DNA from: Myxococcus guangdongensis
Lineage (GTDB): Bacteria; Myxococcota; Myxococcia; Myxococcales; Myxococcaceae
Reading direction: 5' to 3'
Length of the DNA: 64,000 bases
Assembly: GCF_024198255.1 (NCBI RefSeq)
Contig: NZ_JAJVKW010000002.1
Span: 744,001-808,000 of the forward strand
Below, in pieces: positions 33,342 to 41,915 of this stretch; positions within the stretch are counted from its first letter, which is position 1, and every line of letters begins with the position of its first letter. The translations under genes and the position numbers were made by a program. The notes beneath the pieces are model-generated. The model was not told the DNA's origin, made no database searches, and saw only the letters and a program-made list of their open reading frames with translations.

Positions 33342-34835
33342 ATGGCCTGCTCGCTCCCCTCTCGCCGTTTCCTCGGTGCCCTGGCCCTCCTTCCCGCCGC
33401 GACGCTGGGCTTCGCGTGCGGACAGGCCCAGGCACTCGGCTCGCCCAACACCTCCAACGCGGCGTCCACCGTCCCCGCCGCCATCGCATCCGCCGCGACG
33501 CCCTCCGGCGCGCCCGTGCAGCCCGCGCGCTTCAACCCCGCGACGGCGGGCACCGTCACCTCGCTGGCCCCGCTCGTCGAATCCGTGAAGGGCGCCGTCG
33601 TCTACGTGGAGGTGCAGGCCCGCCCGCGCCGCATGTCCGGCATGCAGGGGCTTCCTCCCGGCTTCGCGGAGCGCTTCGGCGTGCCGCCCGGGATGCAGGG
33701 CAACGCGCCGCCGCGCCAGGGGTTGGGCTCGGGCTTCATCATCGACGCCTCCGGCACCGTGCTCACCAACAACCACGTGGTGGACGGCGCGGACCTGGTG
33801 CGCGTGAAGCTGGAGGGCGGCCGCTCCTATGAGGCGGAGGTGCTCGGGAGAGACCCACTCACCGACGTGGCGCTGCTCAAGCTCAAGGGCGTGGCGGGCA
33901 ACCTGCCGTATGTGCCGCTGGGTGACTCGGATGCGCTGCGCGTGGGAGACCCGGTGATGGCCATCGGCAACCCGTTCGGCCTGGACTCGAGCGTCAGCGC
34001 GGGCATCCTCTCCGCCCGAGCGCGGGACATCCACTCGGGCCCCTACGACGACTTCCTCCAGACGGACGCGGCCATCAACCCCGGCAACTCCGGCGGCCCG
34101 CTGTTCAACATGCAGGGTGAAGTGGTGGGCATGAACACCGCCATCATCGGCGGCGCCAGCGGCATCGGCTTCGCGGTGCCCAGCAACCTCATCCGCGCGC
34201 TGCTGCCCCAGTTGCAGGAGACCGGCGTGGTGCGCCGCGGCTTCCTCGGCCTGTCCATCCAGGACCTCACGCCGGAGCTGGCGCGGGCCCTCAAGGTGGA
34301 CGCGAACAAGGGCGCGGTGGTGGCGGGGGTCAGCCAGGGTGGCCCTGGCGACCGCGCGGGTCTCAAGGAGGAGGACATCATCACCTCCGTCGGCGGACGC
34401 GCGGTGGACTCCGCCGGAGCGCTCACCCGCGCCGTCGCGCTGCTCAAGCCCGACAGCAGCGTGAAGGTGGACGTGGTGCGCGGCGGCAAGCCGATGACGG
34501 TGAATGTGACGCTCGGCACCCGTCCGACCCAGCGCGGCGAGGAGGAGCTCACGCCTCGCAACAGCACCGCGCCCTCCACGCGCAAGCTGGGCATCGGCCT
34601 GCGTGACGCGCCCGAGGGCGGCGCGCAAATCACCGAGGTGGAGCCCGGTGGCCCCGCCGAGCGCGCGGGCCTGCAGCCCGGGATGATTCTGGTGCAGGTC
34701 GGTGACGACAAGGTGTCCAGCGCCTCCGACGCCGTGCGCAGCCTGACGGGCGCGAAGTCCGGCGCCGCCCTGCTCCTGCGCGTGCGCGCCCCGGACTCGA
34801 CGAACACCGTGCTGCGCGCGCTCGAAGTGCCTTGA
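33342..34835 (+). CDS. periplasmic HtrA/DegP-family serine protease with two PDZ domains
   Basis: 497 aa. An N-terminal signal (about 32 residues) and an Ala/Pro-rich linker lead into the trypsin-like domain. The catalytic triad is His145 (TNNHVV), Asp175 (DPLTDVALLK) and Ser250 (NPGNSGGP). PDZ1 starts near RRGFLGLSIQ and PDZ2 near KLGIGLRDAP, each with the usual Gly-Gly-Pro-Ala-(Asp/Glu)-Arg-Ala-Gly-Leu loop. It degrades or refolds damaged envelope proteins. Upstream palindromes and a sigma-54 promoter link it to the two-component system at 25587-28420. A 15-bp-stem terminator follows. Confidence 0.95.
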   Translation: MACSLPSRRFLGALALLPAATLGFACGQAQALGSPNTSNAASTVPAAIASAATPSGAPVQPARFNPATAGTVTSLAPLVESVKGAVVYVEVQARPRRMSGMQGLPPGFAERFGVPPGMQGNAPPRQGLGSGFIIDASGTVLTNNHVVDGADLVRVKLEGGRSYEAEVLGRDPLTDVALLKLKGVAGNLPYVPLGDSDALRVGDPVMAIGNPFGLDSSVSAGILSARARDIHSGPYDDFLQTDAAINPGNSGGPLFNMQGEVVGMNTAIIGGASGIGFAVPSNLIRALLPQLQETGVVRRGFLGLSIQDLTPELARALKVDANKGAVVAGVSQGGPGDRAGLKEEDIITSVGGRAVDSAGALTRAVALLKPDSSVKVDVVRGGKPMTVNVTLGTRPTQRGEEELTPRNSTAPSTRKLGIGLRDAPEGGAQITEVEPGGPAERAGLQPGMILVQVGDDKVSSASDAVRSLTGAKSGAALLLRVRAPDSTNTVLRALEVP

Positions 34836-34842
34836 GTCGCTC

Positions 34843-34888
34843 ACGACGTCCGGCGGGGCGTCTTCCCCTCCCACCCGCCGGACGTCGT
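34843..34888. terminator. long-stem bidirectional terminator between htrA and the DUF1428 gene
   Basis: A perfect 15-bp inverted repeat: ACGACGTCCGGCGGG (34843-34857) and its complement (34874-34888), with a 16-nt loop. It sits in the 78-bp gap of a convergent pair, 8 bp past the htrA stop. There is no T run, as is common in this GC-rich DNA. Confidence 0.7.
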
Positions 34889-34913
34889 CGAGTCCTCACC
34901 CGCGAGGGTGGCG

Positions 34914-35267
34914 CTACAGCGAAACGATGGACTTGAAGCCGCCCCAGATCATCCGCTTGCTGTCGAAGGGCACACCCTCGGGCGAGCCCAGTCGCGGGTC
35001 GGCCATCACCTTCTTGTTGACGCGATTCCTGTCCGCCTTCGACTTGTAGACGATGAAGGCGAACACCACGGCCTCGTCCGGCTTGAGCTTCACGCCCCGG
35101 GCGAAAGAGACGGTGGAGGGGCCCTCCGGGAGGTCGTCCTGGATGGACTCGATGTACTGGAGCGCGCCGTGCTCGCGCCAGAGCTTGCCCGCCTTGCGTG
35201 ACATCTTCCGATAGGCGGCCAGGTTCTTCTTCGGCAGCGGCAGCAGGAAACCATCGACGTAGGGCAT
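34914..35267 (-). CDS. DUF1428 (YbaA-like) family protein
   Basis: 117 aa covering the whole DUF1428 family: MPYVDGFLLPLPKKNLAAYRK at the N terminus, KLKPDEAVVFAFIVYKSKADRN in the middle and FDSKRMIWGGFK at the end. The fold is a dimeric ferredoxin-like alpha/beta barrel; biochemical function is unknown. It is followed upstream by a DUF3052 gene on the same strand (46-bp gap). Confidence 0.9.
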   Translation of the reverse strand: MPYVDGFLLPLPKKNLAAYRKMSRKAGKLWREHGALQYIESIQDDLPEGPSTVSFARGVKLKPDEAVVFAFIVYKSKADRNRVNKKVMADPRLGSPEGVPFDSKRMIWGGFKSIVSL

Positions 35268-35313
35268 GGCCGACCTCCATCCACGAGAAGGCCGGCAGGC
35301 TACCCCGGCCGCG

Positions 35314-35664
35314 TCACTTCGCCGGACGGAAGCGCAGCGCGCTCCACACGTCGTCCACCGAGACCTGACGCACGCTGTCGATGCCGTCCTCGGCCAGTCG
35401 CTTCCAGAGGATGTCCCGGTTGAGGTCCGTGCCCAGCTGTCCCGCCTTCGGGTACACCACCCACGCGACGCGGTCCTCCTTCGCGGCGGCGATGAGCGGC
35501 GCGCACTTCGTCTCCACGTCCTCGAGGTGCTGGACGAAGACGAGCAGCCCCTCGGCCTTCGCGGAGGTGCTGGTCACCACGTCATCCAGGTCCACGCCCC
35601 TCGGCTTGCCGATGACACGGGCCTTCATGCCGTCTTTGAGGTTCAGCTTCTTCGCCAGGCTCAT
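35314..35664 (-). CDS. DUF3052-like small protein
   Basis: 116 aa, beginning MSLAKKLNLKDGMKARVIGK and ending VRQVSVDDVWSALRFRP, the conserved close of the DUF3052 family. The middle contains VAWVVYPKAGQLGTDLNRD. Function unknown; members are small cytosolic proteins. The start after GGGGAG and the conserved N terminus exclude the long upstream extension. Confidence 0.8.
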   Translation of the reverse strand: MSLAKKLNLKDGMKARVIGKPRGVDLDDVVTSTSAKAEGLLVFVQHLEDVETKCAPLIAAAKEDRVAWVVYPKAGQLGTDLNRDILWKRLAEDGIDSVRQVSVDDVWSALRFRPAK

Positions 35665-35836
35665 GGATGCGCATCTCCCCAGGAAAGGAGCGGCATGACA
35701 GCACCGCTCTTTGACTGGGGCAACGAACGCGTCGCGCCGGGCTGGCGGCCTCCCAGGTCCAGGTGATGCGAAAGCGACCCCAGGGGTTTCCCACGGGTCT
35801 CCTGAATCCCCAGGGCGTTTGGCGTAGAGTGGCGGC

Positions 35837-38800
35837 GTGCCGCGCTGCCAGACATGTGGGCGGCGCTGGGAAGGCTCCCATGCGCCGTGCCCGCCGAGTC
35901 CATCCCCAGACGGGGCGGGACGGGCGACGTCCGTGGAGCCGACGCCGCCGCGCATCCCCGGCTACCAGGTGGAGGGCGTGCTGGCGCAAGGCGGCTTCGG
36001 CGTGCTGCTCGGCGCGCGGCGGGAGACGGACCACCAGCGCGTGGCCATCAAGCTGGCCCGCACGGGCAATGCCCTGGCGCGCGCCCAGCTCATCCGCGAG
36101 TCGGAGGCGCTGCGCCAACTGGGGCCGCCCACCGTGCCCGCGCTGTACGAGGAGGGCGTGCTCTCCAATGGCGTGCGCTTCCTCGTCATGGAGCACGTGC
36201 CGCTGCCCACGCTGGCGGAGCGACTGGCGCGCGCGTCGGGGCCCGTGCCCGCGCAGGAGCTGCCCCAGCTGGCGCTGTCGGTGGCGGACACGGTGGCCCA
36301 CGTGCACGCGCTCGGGTTGGCGCACTGCGACTTGAAGCCCGAGCACCTGTTCCTCAACGAGGACGGCGGCGGGCAGGTGCGCGTGTTCGACTTCGGCCTG
36401 GTGCGAGGCACCGCGCCCATCGAGGGCACCGCGCTGCCCGGCGAGGGCGCGACGACGAGCGACACCTCGGGCTTCGCAGGCACCGCCGAGTACATGGCCC
36501 CCGAGCAGTGCGCGGGCAACGCCAACGTGGACGCGCGCACGGACGTGTACGCGCTGGGCGTGCTGCTCTACGAGATGCTCACCGGCCGCCCCCCCTTCTT
36601 CGGCTCGACGCCGGATGTGCTCCAGGCCCACCTGGCGCTGCGTCCGCCGCCGCCGTCGGACTTCGCGCCGGTGCCTCCCGCGCTGGAGGAGGTGGTGCTG
36701 CGGTGTCTGGCGAAGGAGCGCTCGCGCCGGCCGGAGGACGCCGCCGCGCTGGCCGCCGCGCTGCGCGAGGCGTTCTCGCACGCGCACCGTCCGCTCGAGC
36801 CCGTCACGCCCCGCCCCACCGCGCCCGGCGAGCCTCGGCCCGCGCAGGTGCGCCGCTCCGTCGCCGTGCTCTTCCTCACCTCGCGCTCCAATCCGGTCAG
36901 CGTGCAGAAGGGACTGGGCTCGTACGGCGGGCACCTGGCCCACACGGATGGGCCTCGCATCGCGGCGGTGTTCGACCCGGACGTCGGAGAGAACCCCGTG
37001 CGCCGGGCCATGCGCGCCGCGGAGGGCATGGCCGAGCGGGGCCTGGCCGCGAGCGCGCTCGTGGACGTGTCCGCTGTCACCGTGCAGCGGCGCCCCACCG
37101 GAGCGCCGCGCTACCTGGGCGCCATCTTCGCCCGAACGGACCGCTACCCCACGGGCCCGGACACGCATGGGCTCCTGTTGTCCCCCGCCGCCGCGGAGGC
37201 CGTGCCGGAGGTGCCGTGCACGGAGGTGCCCAACCACCCGGGGCTCTTGCGTCCGGCGTCACCGGGGGCCGCGCCCCGGCCAGACATCACCGTGCTGCAG
37301 TTGGGCAGCGAGGTGCTGGTGGGCCGCGACGCGGAGCTGACCTCGCTGGTGGACAGCGCTCGCGCGGCGGTGGGTGAGGCGGCGCCCACGCTCGTCACGG
37401 TGATGGGCGAGCGCGGGCTGGGCAAGAGCCACCTGTCCGCGGCCCTGGTGCGGGAGCTCCAGTTGCAGCTGCCGCTGGCGCGGATGTACAGCACGCGCTC
37501 GCGCGAGCCGGTGCAGGGCGACCCGGACGGGACGCTGCGCACGTTGCTTCGCTGCGCGCTCAATGCCTTCGAGAGCGACGACACGGACACCGAGGAGCAG
37601 GGCCGCGCGTCCATCATGCAGCGGCTGGGGCCCACGCTGGGCTCGGAGCTGTGGCCGGGCGTGGCCGCGACGCTGGGCTGGTACGCGCCGGGCGGGCCGG
37701 AGCTGCAGAGCTGGGCGGCGGCGCCGGGCGCGCTGCGCTCGCTGGCCATGCGCGCCACCGGTGAGCTGCTCGCGTCCACCGCCCGCGAGCGTCCGCTGTG
37801 CCTCATCATCGACGACGCGCACTTCGCGGAGGAGACGGCGCTGGATGCGCTGGAGTACGCGTGCCTCGCCGAGGCGAGCGTGCCCATCTGGGTGTGCGTG
37901 CTGGCGCGGCCAGGGTTCGAGAAGAGCCGGCCGTTGTGGGGGGCTCGCGCCGCGCGACAGGTCACCGTGTCGCTGCGGGCGCTCGCGGCGGAGCCGTCGC
38001 AGGAGCTGTGCCGCATGCTCCTCAAGCCGGTGGAGAACGTGCCCGCGCAGGCGGTGGAGCGCATCGTCGAGCGCGCCCAGCACGTGCCGCTGTACCTGGT
38101 GGAGCTGGTGCGGGGCCTCAAGCGCCAGGGGCTGGTGCGTCAGCGCGCGCCGGGTGGAAGCTGGTACCTGGTCACCGACGGCGTGGAGAAGGTCCCCGAG
38201 CTGCGGCTGGTGGAGTGGCTGGCGGACCGGGAGCTGGGCGCGCTGCCGTCGACGCTCGCCGCGCATGCGCGGCTGTGTGCCTTGTTGGGCACGGACTTCA
38301 CCGCCGCGACGGCGGAGGGCGTGGTGCGGGAGCTGGAGCGGGACGGCGCGGCGGGCGGCTTCCCGTTGGATGCGGGCCACGCGACGCGGCGGCTGTTGGA
38401 CTCCGGGTTGCTCGTGTTGCATCGGCAGGAGGGGCTGAGCTTCCGTAACGAGCTGCTCCGTGACGCGGTGGCCGCCACGCTGCCGGCCGCCGAACGACAG
38501 CGCATCCACCGCGCCGCATATCGGTATTACCTGGGGCCCGCGGGCGCGAGTGAGCGGCAGCGGTTGCCTCGACTGGCCCTGCACGCGGCCGCGGCGGACC
38601 TGCGCGAGGAGGCCGCCGCGCTCTCCATCGACCTGGCGGAGTCCGCGCGGGGGCGTCATGCGTTCCTCGACGCGGAGGCCATGTACACGCGCGCGCTGGA
38701 GTTGCTGGACGCCGAGGACGAGCTGCGTTGCCTCACCGCGCTGCGAGGGCGGGGGCTGATGCGCATCCGCATCGGTCGGTACGACGATTCGCTGGCGGAC

Positions 38801-39865
38801 TTCGCGGCGGCGCGCGAGCGGGCGCGAAAGCTGGGGGACGTGCGCTCCGAGGTGGAGCTGCTGCTGGACGAGGCGATGGCGCTGGACTGGGTGAACGACT
38901 ACGCGGCCAGCGAGGAGCGCGCGCTGGAGGCCCAGGCGATGGCGATGCAGGTGCGGTCGGCGTATGTGCAGAGCCGGCTGTTGCTCGCCCTGGGCCGCGC
39001 GCTGTTCCGCAAGGGTGAGTGGCAGGAGGCCCGCGAGCCATTGGAGGCCGCGGCGGTCTTCGCGAAGCGGCTGGGCGACGCGGGTTACGAGACGCAGGTG
39101 GTGTCGCAGCTGTTGCTGGCCGTCATCCTCCCCAACCTGGGAGACATCGACGAGACGGACCGGGTGTTGGCGGAGGTGGTCGCCGCGTGCACGGAGCGCG
39201 GAGACTTGTTCCACCTGGGCAGCGCCATCAACAACCGTCGCAACCTGTGGGTGGCTCGGAGGGACCTGGCGAGCGCGCTGAAGGACCAGCAGCGCTTCAT
39301 GCACCTGGGGCGCGAGCTGGGCATGGTGGGCTGGGAGTACTTCGCCGAGCACAACCTGGGCGAGCTGCACTACCAGGCGGGCGACGTGGATGCCGCGGCG
39401 CCGCACATCGCCCGGGCGATTGCGTTGGAGCGCCGGCACCCGGAGGTGGCGCCGCGCCCGTGGGCGCTGTTGCTCCAGGCTCGCACCATGGCGTGGACGG
39501 GGAGGCAGGCGCGGGCGCGCGAGCTGCTCGCGCAGGTGAAGCAGGTGCTGTCGGAGAATCGGAACGGCGTGGAGCTGAGCCCCCCCGAGGAGGTGCTGTT
39601 CTCCATGGTGGAGCTGTCCACGCGGGACGCCTCGGCGAAGGAGTGGACGGCGCTGCGTGAGCGCTCCAGCCAGGTGTCCGTGGAGCAGGAGCCGCTCGAG
39701 GTGCTGGAGATGATGGGCCTGGCGGCGCTGCGGAGGGATGAGACTCAGGAGGCGGTGCGCATCCTCACGGACGCGCTCATGCTCGCCTCGCGGATGCCCA
39801 ATCTCATGGAGGCACGCATCCGCCGCTCACTCGAACGTGCTCAGGACGGACAGCTCCCCGTGTAG
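35837..39865 (+). CDS. multidomain Ser/Thr protein kinase with ATPase and TPR regions (PknK-like)
   Basis: 1342 aa from GTG. A short N-terminal CxxC zinc-ribbon-like piece (CQTCGRRW) leads into the kinase: Lys72 (VAIKLA), catalytic HCDLKPEH with Asp165 (HRD changed to HCD), and DFG at 185-187. Residues about 340-490 look like a degenerate class III cyclase-type domain. An AAA/STAND-type ATPase (MGERGLGKS, Walker B LIIDDAHFAEE) and a long TPR region follow to the end. This order is that of PknK-type kinases, which combine kinase, sensor and scaffold. Target unknown. It converges on the OPT gene across a decayed repeat region. Confidence 0.9.
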   Translation: MPRCQTCGRRWEGSHAPCPPSPSPDGAGRATSVEPTPPRIPGYQVEGVLAQGGFGVLLGARRETDHQRVAIKLARTGNALARAQLIRESEALRQLGPPTVPALYEEGVLSNGVRFLVMEHVPLPTLAERLARASGPVPAQELPQLALSVADTVAHVHALGLAHCDLKPEHLFLNEDGGGQVRVFDFGLVRGTAPIEGTALPGEGATTSDTSGFAGTAEYMAPEQCAGNANVDARTDVYALGVLLYEMLTGRPPFFGSTPDVLQAHLALRPPPPSDFAPVPPALEEVVLRCLAKERSRRPEDAAALAAALREAFSHAHRPLEPVTPRPTAPGEPRPAQVRRSVAVLFLTSRSNPVSVQKGLGSYGGHLAHTDGPRIAAVFDPDVGENPVRRAMRAAEGMAERGLAASALVDVSAVTVQRRPTGAPRYLGAIFARTDRYPTGPDTHGLLLSPAAAEAVPEVPCTEVPNHPGLLRPASPGAAPRPDITVLQLGSEVLVGRDAELTSLVDSARAAVGEAAPTLVTVMGERGLGKSHLSAALVRELQLQLPLARMYSTRSREPVQGDPDGTLRTLLRCALNAFESDDTDTEEQGRASIMQRLGPTLGSELWPGVAATLGWYAPGGPELQSWAAAPGALRSLAMRATGELLASTARERPLCLIIDDAHFAEETALDALEYACLAEASVPIWVCVLARPGFEKSRPLWGARAARQVTVSLRALAAEPSQELCRMLLKPVENVPAQAVERIVERAQHVPLYLVELVRGLKRQGLVRQRAPGGSWYLVTDGVEKVPELRLVEWLADRELGALPSTLAAHARLCALLGTDFTAATAEGVVRELERDGAAGGFPLDAGHATRRLLDSGLLVLHRQEGLSFRNELLRDAVAATLPAAERQRIHRAAYRYYLGPAGASERQRLPRLALHAAAADLREEAAALSIDLAESARGRHAFLDAEAMYTRALELLDAEDELRCLTALRGRGLMRIRIGRYDDSLADFAAARERARKLGDVRSEVELLLDEAMALDWVNDYAASEERALEAQAMAMQVRSAYVQSRLLLALGRALFRKGEWQEAREPLEAAAVFAKRLGDAGYETQVVSQLLLAVILPNLGDIDETDRVLAEVVAACTERGDLFHLGSAINNRRNLWVARRDLASALKDQQRFMHLGRELGMVGWEYFAEHNLGELHYQAGDVDAAAPHIARAIALERRHPEVAPRPWALLLQARTMAWTGRQARARELLAQVKQVLSENRNGVELSPPEEVLFSMVELSTRDASAKEWTALRERSSQVSVEQEPLEVLEMMGLAALRRDETQEAVRILTDALMLASRMPNLMEARIRRSLERAQDGQLPV

Positions 39866-39974
39866 GGAGTGCCGCGCGGCGAGCACGCTCCTGGGATTCG
39901 AGCGACGAGGCCGCGGGAGCACGGGGGCACCGCGAGGGCCCTCGCGTCTTCGTCGCCTCGGCGCGTCTCGCGGA

Positions 39975-40190
39975 ATGTCATCACGCCAAGCAGGTCGAGG
40001 GCTCCGGGCCTCACGCACACCCGCGGCCCGGCGGTGATGGCGCTCGCTCCGCAACGAAGCCAAGCAGGTCGAATGCGCCGAGGCCCCACCAGCGACTCTG
40101 GGGCGATGGCTCCCGCTACGCCATGAAGCCCAGGAGCTTGAGCGCGCCGAGGGCCACGCCCACCAGCGACTCCGCCGCGATGGCCCCCGC
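39975..40190. repeat. decayed tandem copies of the OPT gene 3' end
   Basis: Two degenerate copies of the last 65-75 bp of the OPT gene lie beyond its stop codon, spaced by about 69-74 bp. A 14-bp block, GCCAAGCAGGTCGA, is identical at 39985 and 40059 and aligns with GCCCAGGAGCTTGA in the gene. On the minus strand the copies read AIAPESLVG and GALDLLGVM, beside the real AIAAESLVG and GALKLLGFM. The copies have stop-less, drifted sequence. Confidence 0.65.
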
Positions 40191-41915
40191 GGCCAGCGCG
40201 GGCACGTTGCGGCCCGTCGAGGCCGGCCAGCGCCAGCGCGCCACCGCCGCCAGCACACCGCCCAGGCACAGCGTCACCGCGAAGTAGGCCGGCAGGATGA
40301 AGCCGATGCCCATCGCCACCGGCGAAGGCACCCAGCGCGCCGCGCGCCCTCGCGCCAGCAACGTCAGGAGCGCGCCCACGCCCGCGGCCACGCTCCCCGC
40401 GAGCAGCGCGTTCGGCGGCAAGCCGTCCAACCCTCTCGACGCCAGCTCCGCCACCGCGCGGAACTGCTGCGCGAACGGCGCGGGCAGCGCCTCCGAACCC
40501 AAGCCATACGCCCGCGTCAGCAGCAGGTACGCCGGCACGCTCACCAACGAGCCCGCGAGCACCCCCAACAACTGAGCCCCCAGCATCCGCCCCGGCGACG
40601 CGCCCAACAGGTGTCCCGCCTTCAGCGCCCACAAGCTCACGCCCGTCTGCGCCGCCGCACCGGAGACCACGCCGCCCACCGCCACGTTGGGCCCCACGCC
40701 TCCGGGCAGCAGCACCCCCGCCGCCACCTGCGACAACTGGCCCACCTGCGACACCGGCGATACGTCGAGCTGCCCCGCCCCTCGCGCGCACACCGCGCAC
40801 AGCGGCAACACCAACACCAACGCCAGCACCACCTGCGCCGCGCTCATCCCATACACGCCCACGCCCAGGCCCCACGCCAGCACACAGGCCACGCCCCCGC
40901 TCAGCCACGCCCATCGGGGCAATCCCCCACCACCGCGCAGCGAGCCCAGGTCCTTCGCCGCGCGCCAGAAGTCCCGCGCCTGCGCCGTGAGCGACACCAC
41001 CGCCGAGCCCAACAACAACCCCACGCCCGGCCACGTGAGCCAGGTCTGGAGCGCGTCGAAGCTCGCCTCCTTCACCGCTCCTGTCGACACCAGCCACGGC
41101 GACAGCACGCCCCACCCCACGAGCGCGCCCAGCAACATGCTCAGCCCCAGGTGCAGGCCCGCCATCATCCCCACCGCCACCAACATGGGGCTCCACGCCA
41201 ATCCCCACGTCAGCGACGCCGCAGACGCGCCGCCCACCGTCCCCGGCGCCGCCACCATCCCCGGCACCTTCTGGAACGCATCCCGCAGCACCGTGAAGCC
41301 CGTGGACAACACCGCCGCCACCGCGAGCCACACACCACGTCCCCGGTTCTCCTCGGGCGCCGACGCGTGCATCGCGGTGATGACCTCCGCGGTGGCGATG
41401 CCCGTCGGGAACGCGAGCGCCTCCTCCTCCATCAACCGCCGCCGCAACAGGTGCGCGGCCAGCACGCCCAACACACCGAGCGCCACGCTCCAGGCCGCCA
41501 CCGCCACGCCCGGCACCTCCAGCCCCAACAGCATCAGCGCCGGCAACGGCCCCAACAGCCCCGCCGCCGCGGGCATCGCGCCCACCGCCACCGCCGACAC
41601 CTGCGTGAGGTTGTTCTCCAGCGGCGTGTACGCAGCCCCCCGTCGGCGCGACACCGCCGCGAGCCCTCCGAACCCCAGCACCGCCGCCATCACCGAGCCG
41701 CTCTCCCACCAGCCCAGCTTCAACCCCATGGACACGTTGGTGACCGCCAACAGCGAGCCCACCAGCAACCCCATGCCCACCGCGCGCGGCGTCCACTCGC
41801 GCATCCCGGGCAAAGGGGCCACGGGCGCCGGAGGCACCGCGCTCAAGCTCACGTCACCGGCGGAGTCAGGTGCGGTCGTCGAAGTAGACACGGCGCGCTC
41901 CGCCGAGCCCGTCAT
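40116..41915 (-). CDS. OPT-family oligopeptide/metal-chelate transporter
   Basis: 599 aa with about 14-16 transmembrane helices. Family features: NVSMGLKLGWWESGSVMAAV in helix 1-2, the ENNLTQVSAVAVG segment, EEEALAFPTGIATAEVI, and a C-terminal LLGFMA. OPT proteins move small peptides, glutathione or iron-siderophore complexes by proton symport. The ATG overlaps the stop of the upstream FHA-histidine kinase gene (41912), so the two are one operon. The 3' end is duplicated downstream. Confidence 0.88.
   Translation of the reverse strand: MTGSAERAVSTSTTAPDSAGDVSLSAVPPAPVAPLPGMREWTPRAVGMGLLVGSLLAVTNVSMGLKLGWWESGSVMAAVLGFGGLAAVSRRRGAAYTPLENNLTQVSAVAVGAMPAAAGLLGPLPALMLLGLEVPGVAVAAWSVALGVLGVLAAHLLRRRLMEEEALAFPTGIATAEVITAMHASAPEENRGRGVWLAVAAVLSTGFTVLRDAFQKVPGMVAAPGTVGGASAASLTWGLAWSPMLVAVGMMAGLHLGLSMLLGALVGWGVLSPWLVSTGAVKEASFDALQTWLTWPGVGLLLGSAVVSLTAQARDFWRAAKDLGSLRGGGGLPRWAWLSGGVACVLAWGLGVGVYGMSAAQVVLALVLVLPLCAVCARGAGQLDVSPVSQVGQLSQVAAGVLLPGGVGPNVAVGGVVSGAAAQTGVSLWALKAGHLLGASPGRMLGAQLLGVLAGSLVSVPAYLLLTRAYGLGSEALPAPFAQQFRAVAELASRGLDGLPPNALLAGSVAAGVGALLTLLARGRAARWVPSPVAMGIGFILPAYFAVTLCLGGVLAAVARWRWPASTGRNVPALAAGAIAAESLVGVALGALKLLGFMA

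Noticed and set aside
35665..35836. Regulatory repeat CCCCAGGG...GTTT before the large kinase gene
   Set aside because: Two short GC-rich matches 40 bp apart are not beyond chance in this composition.
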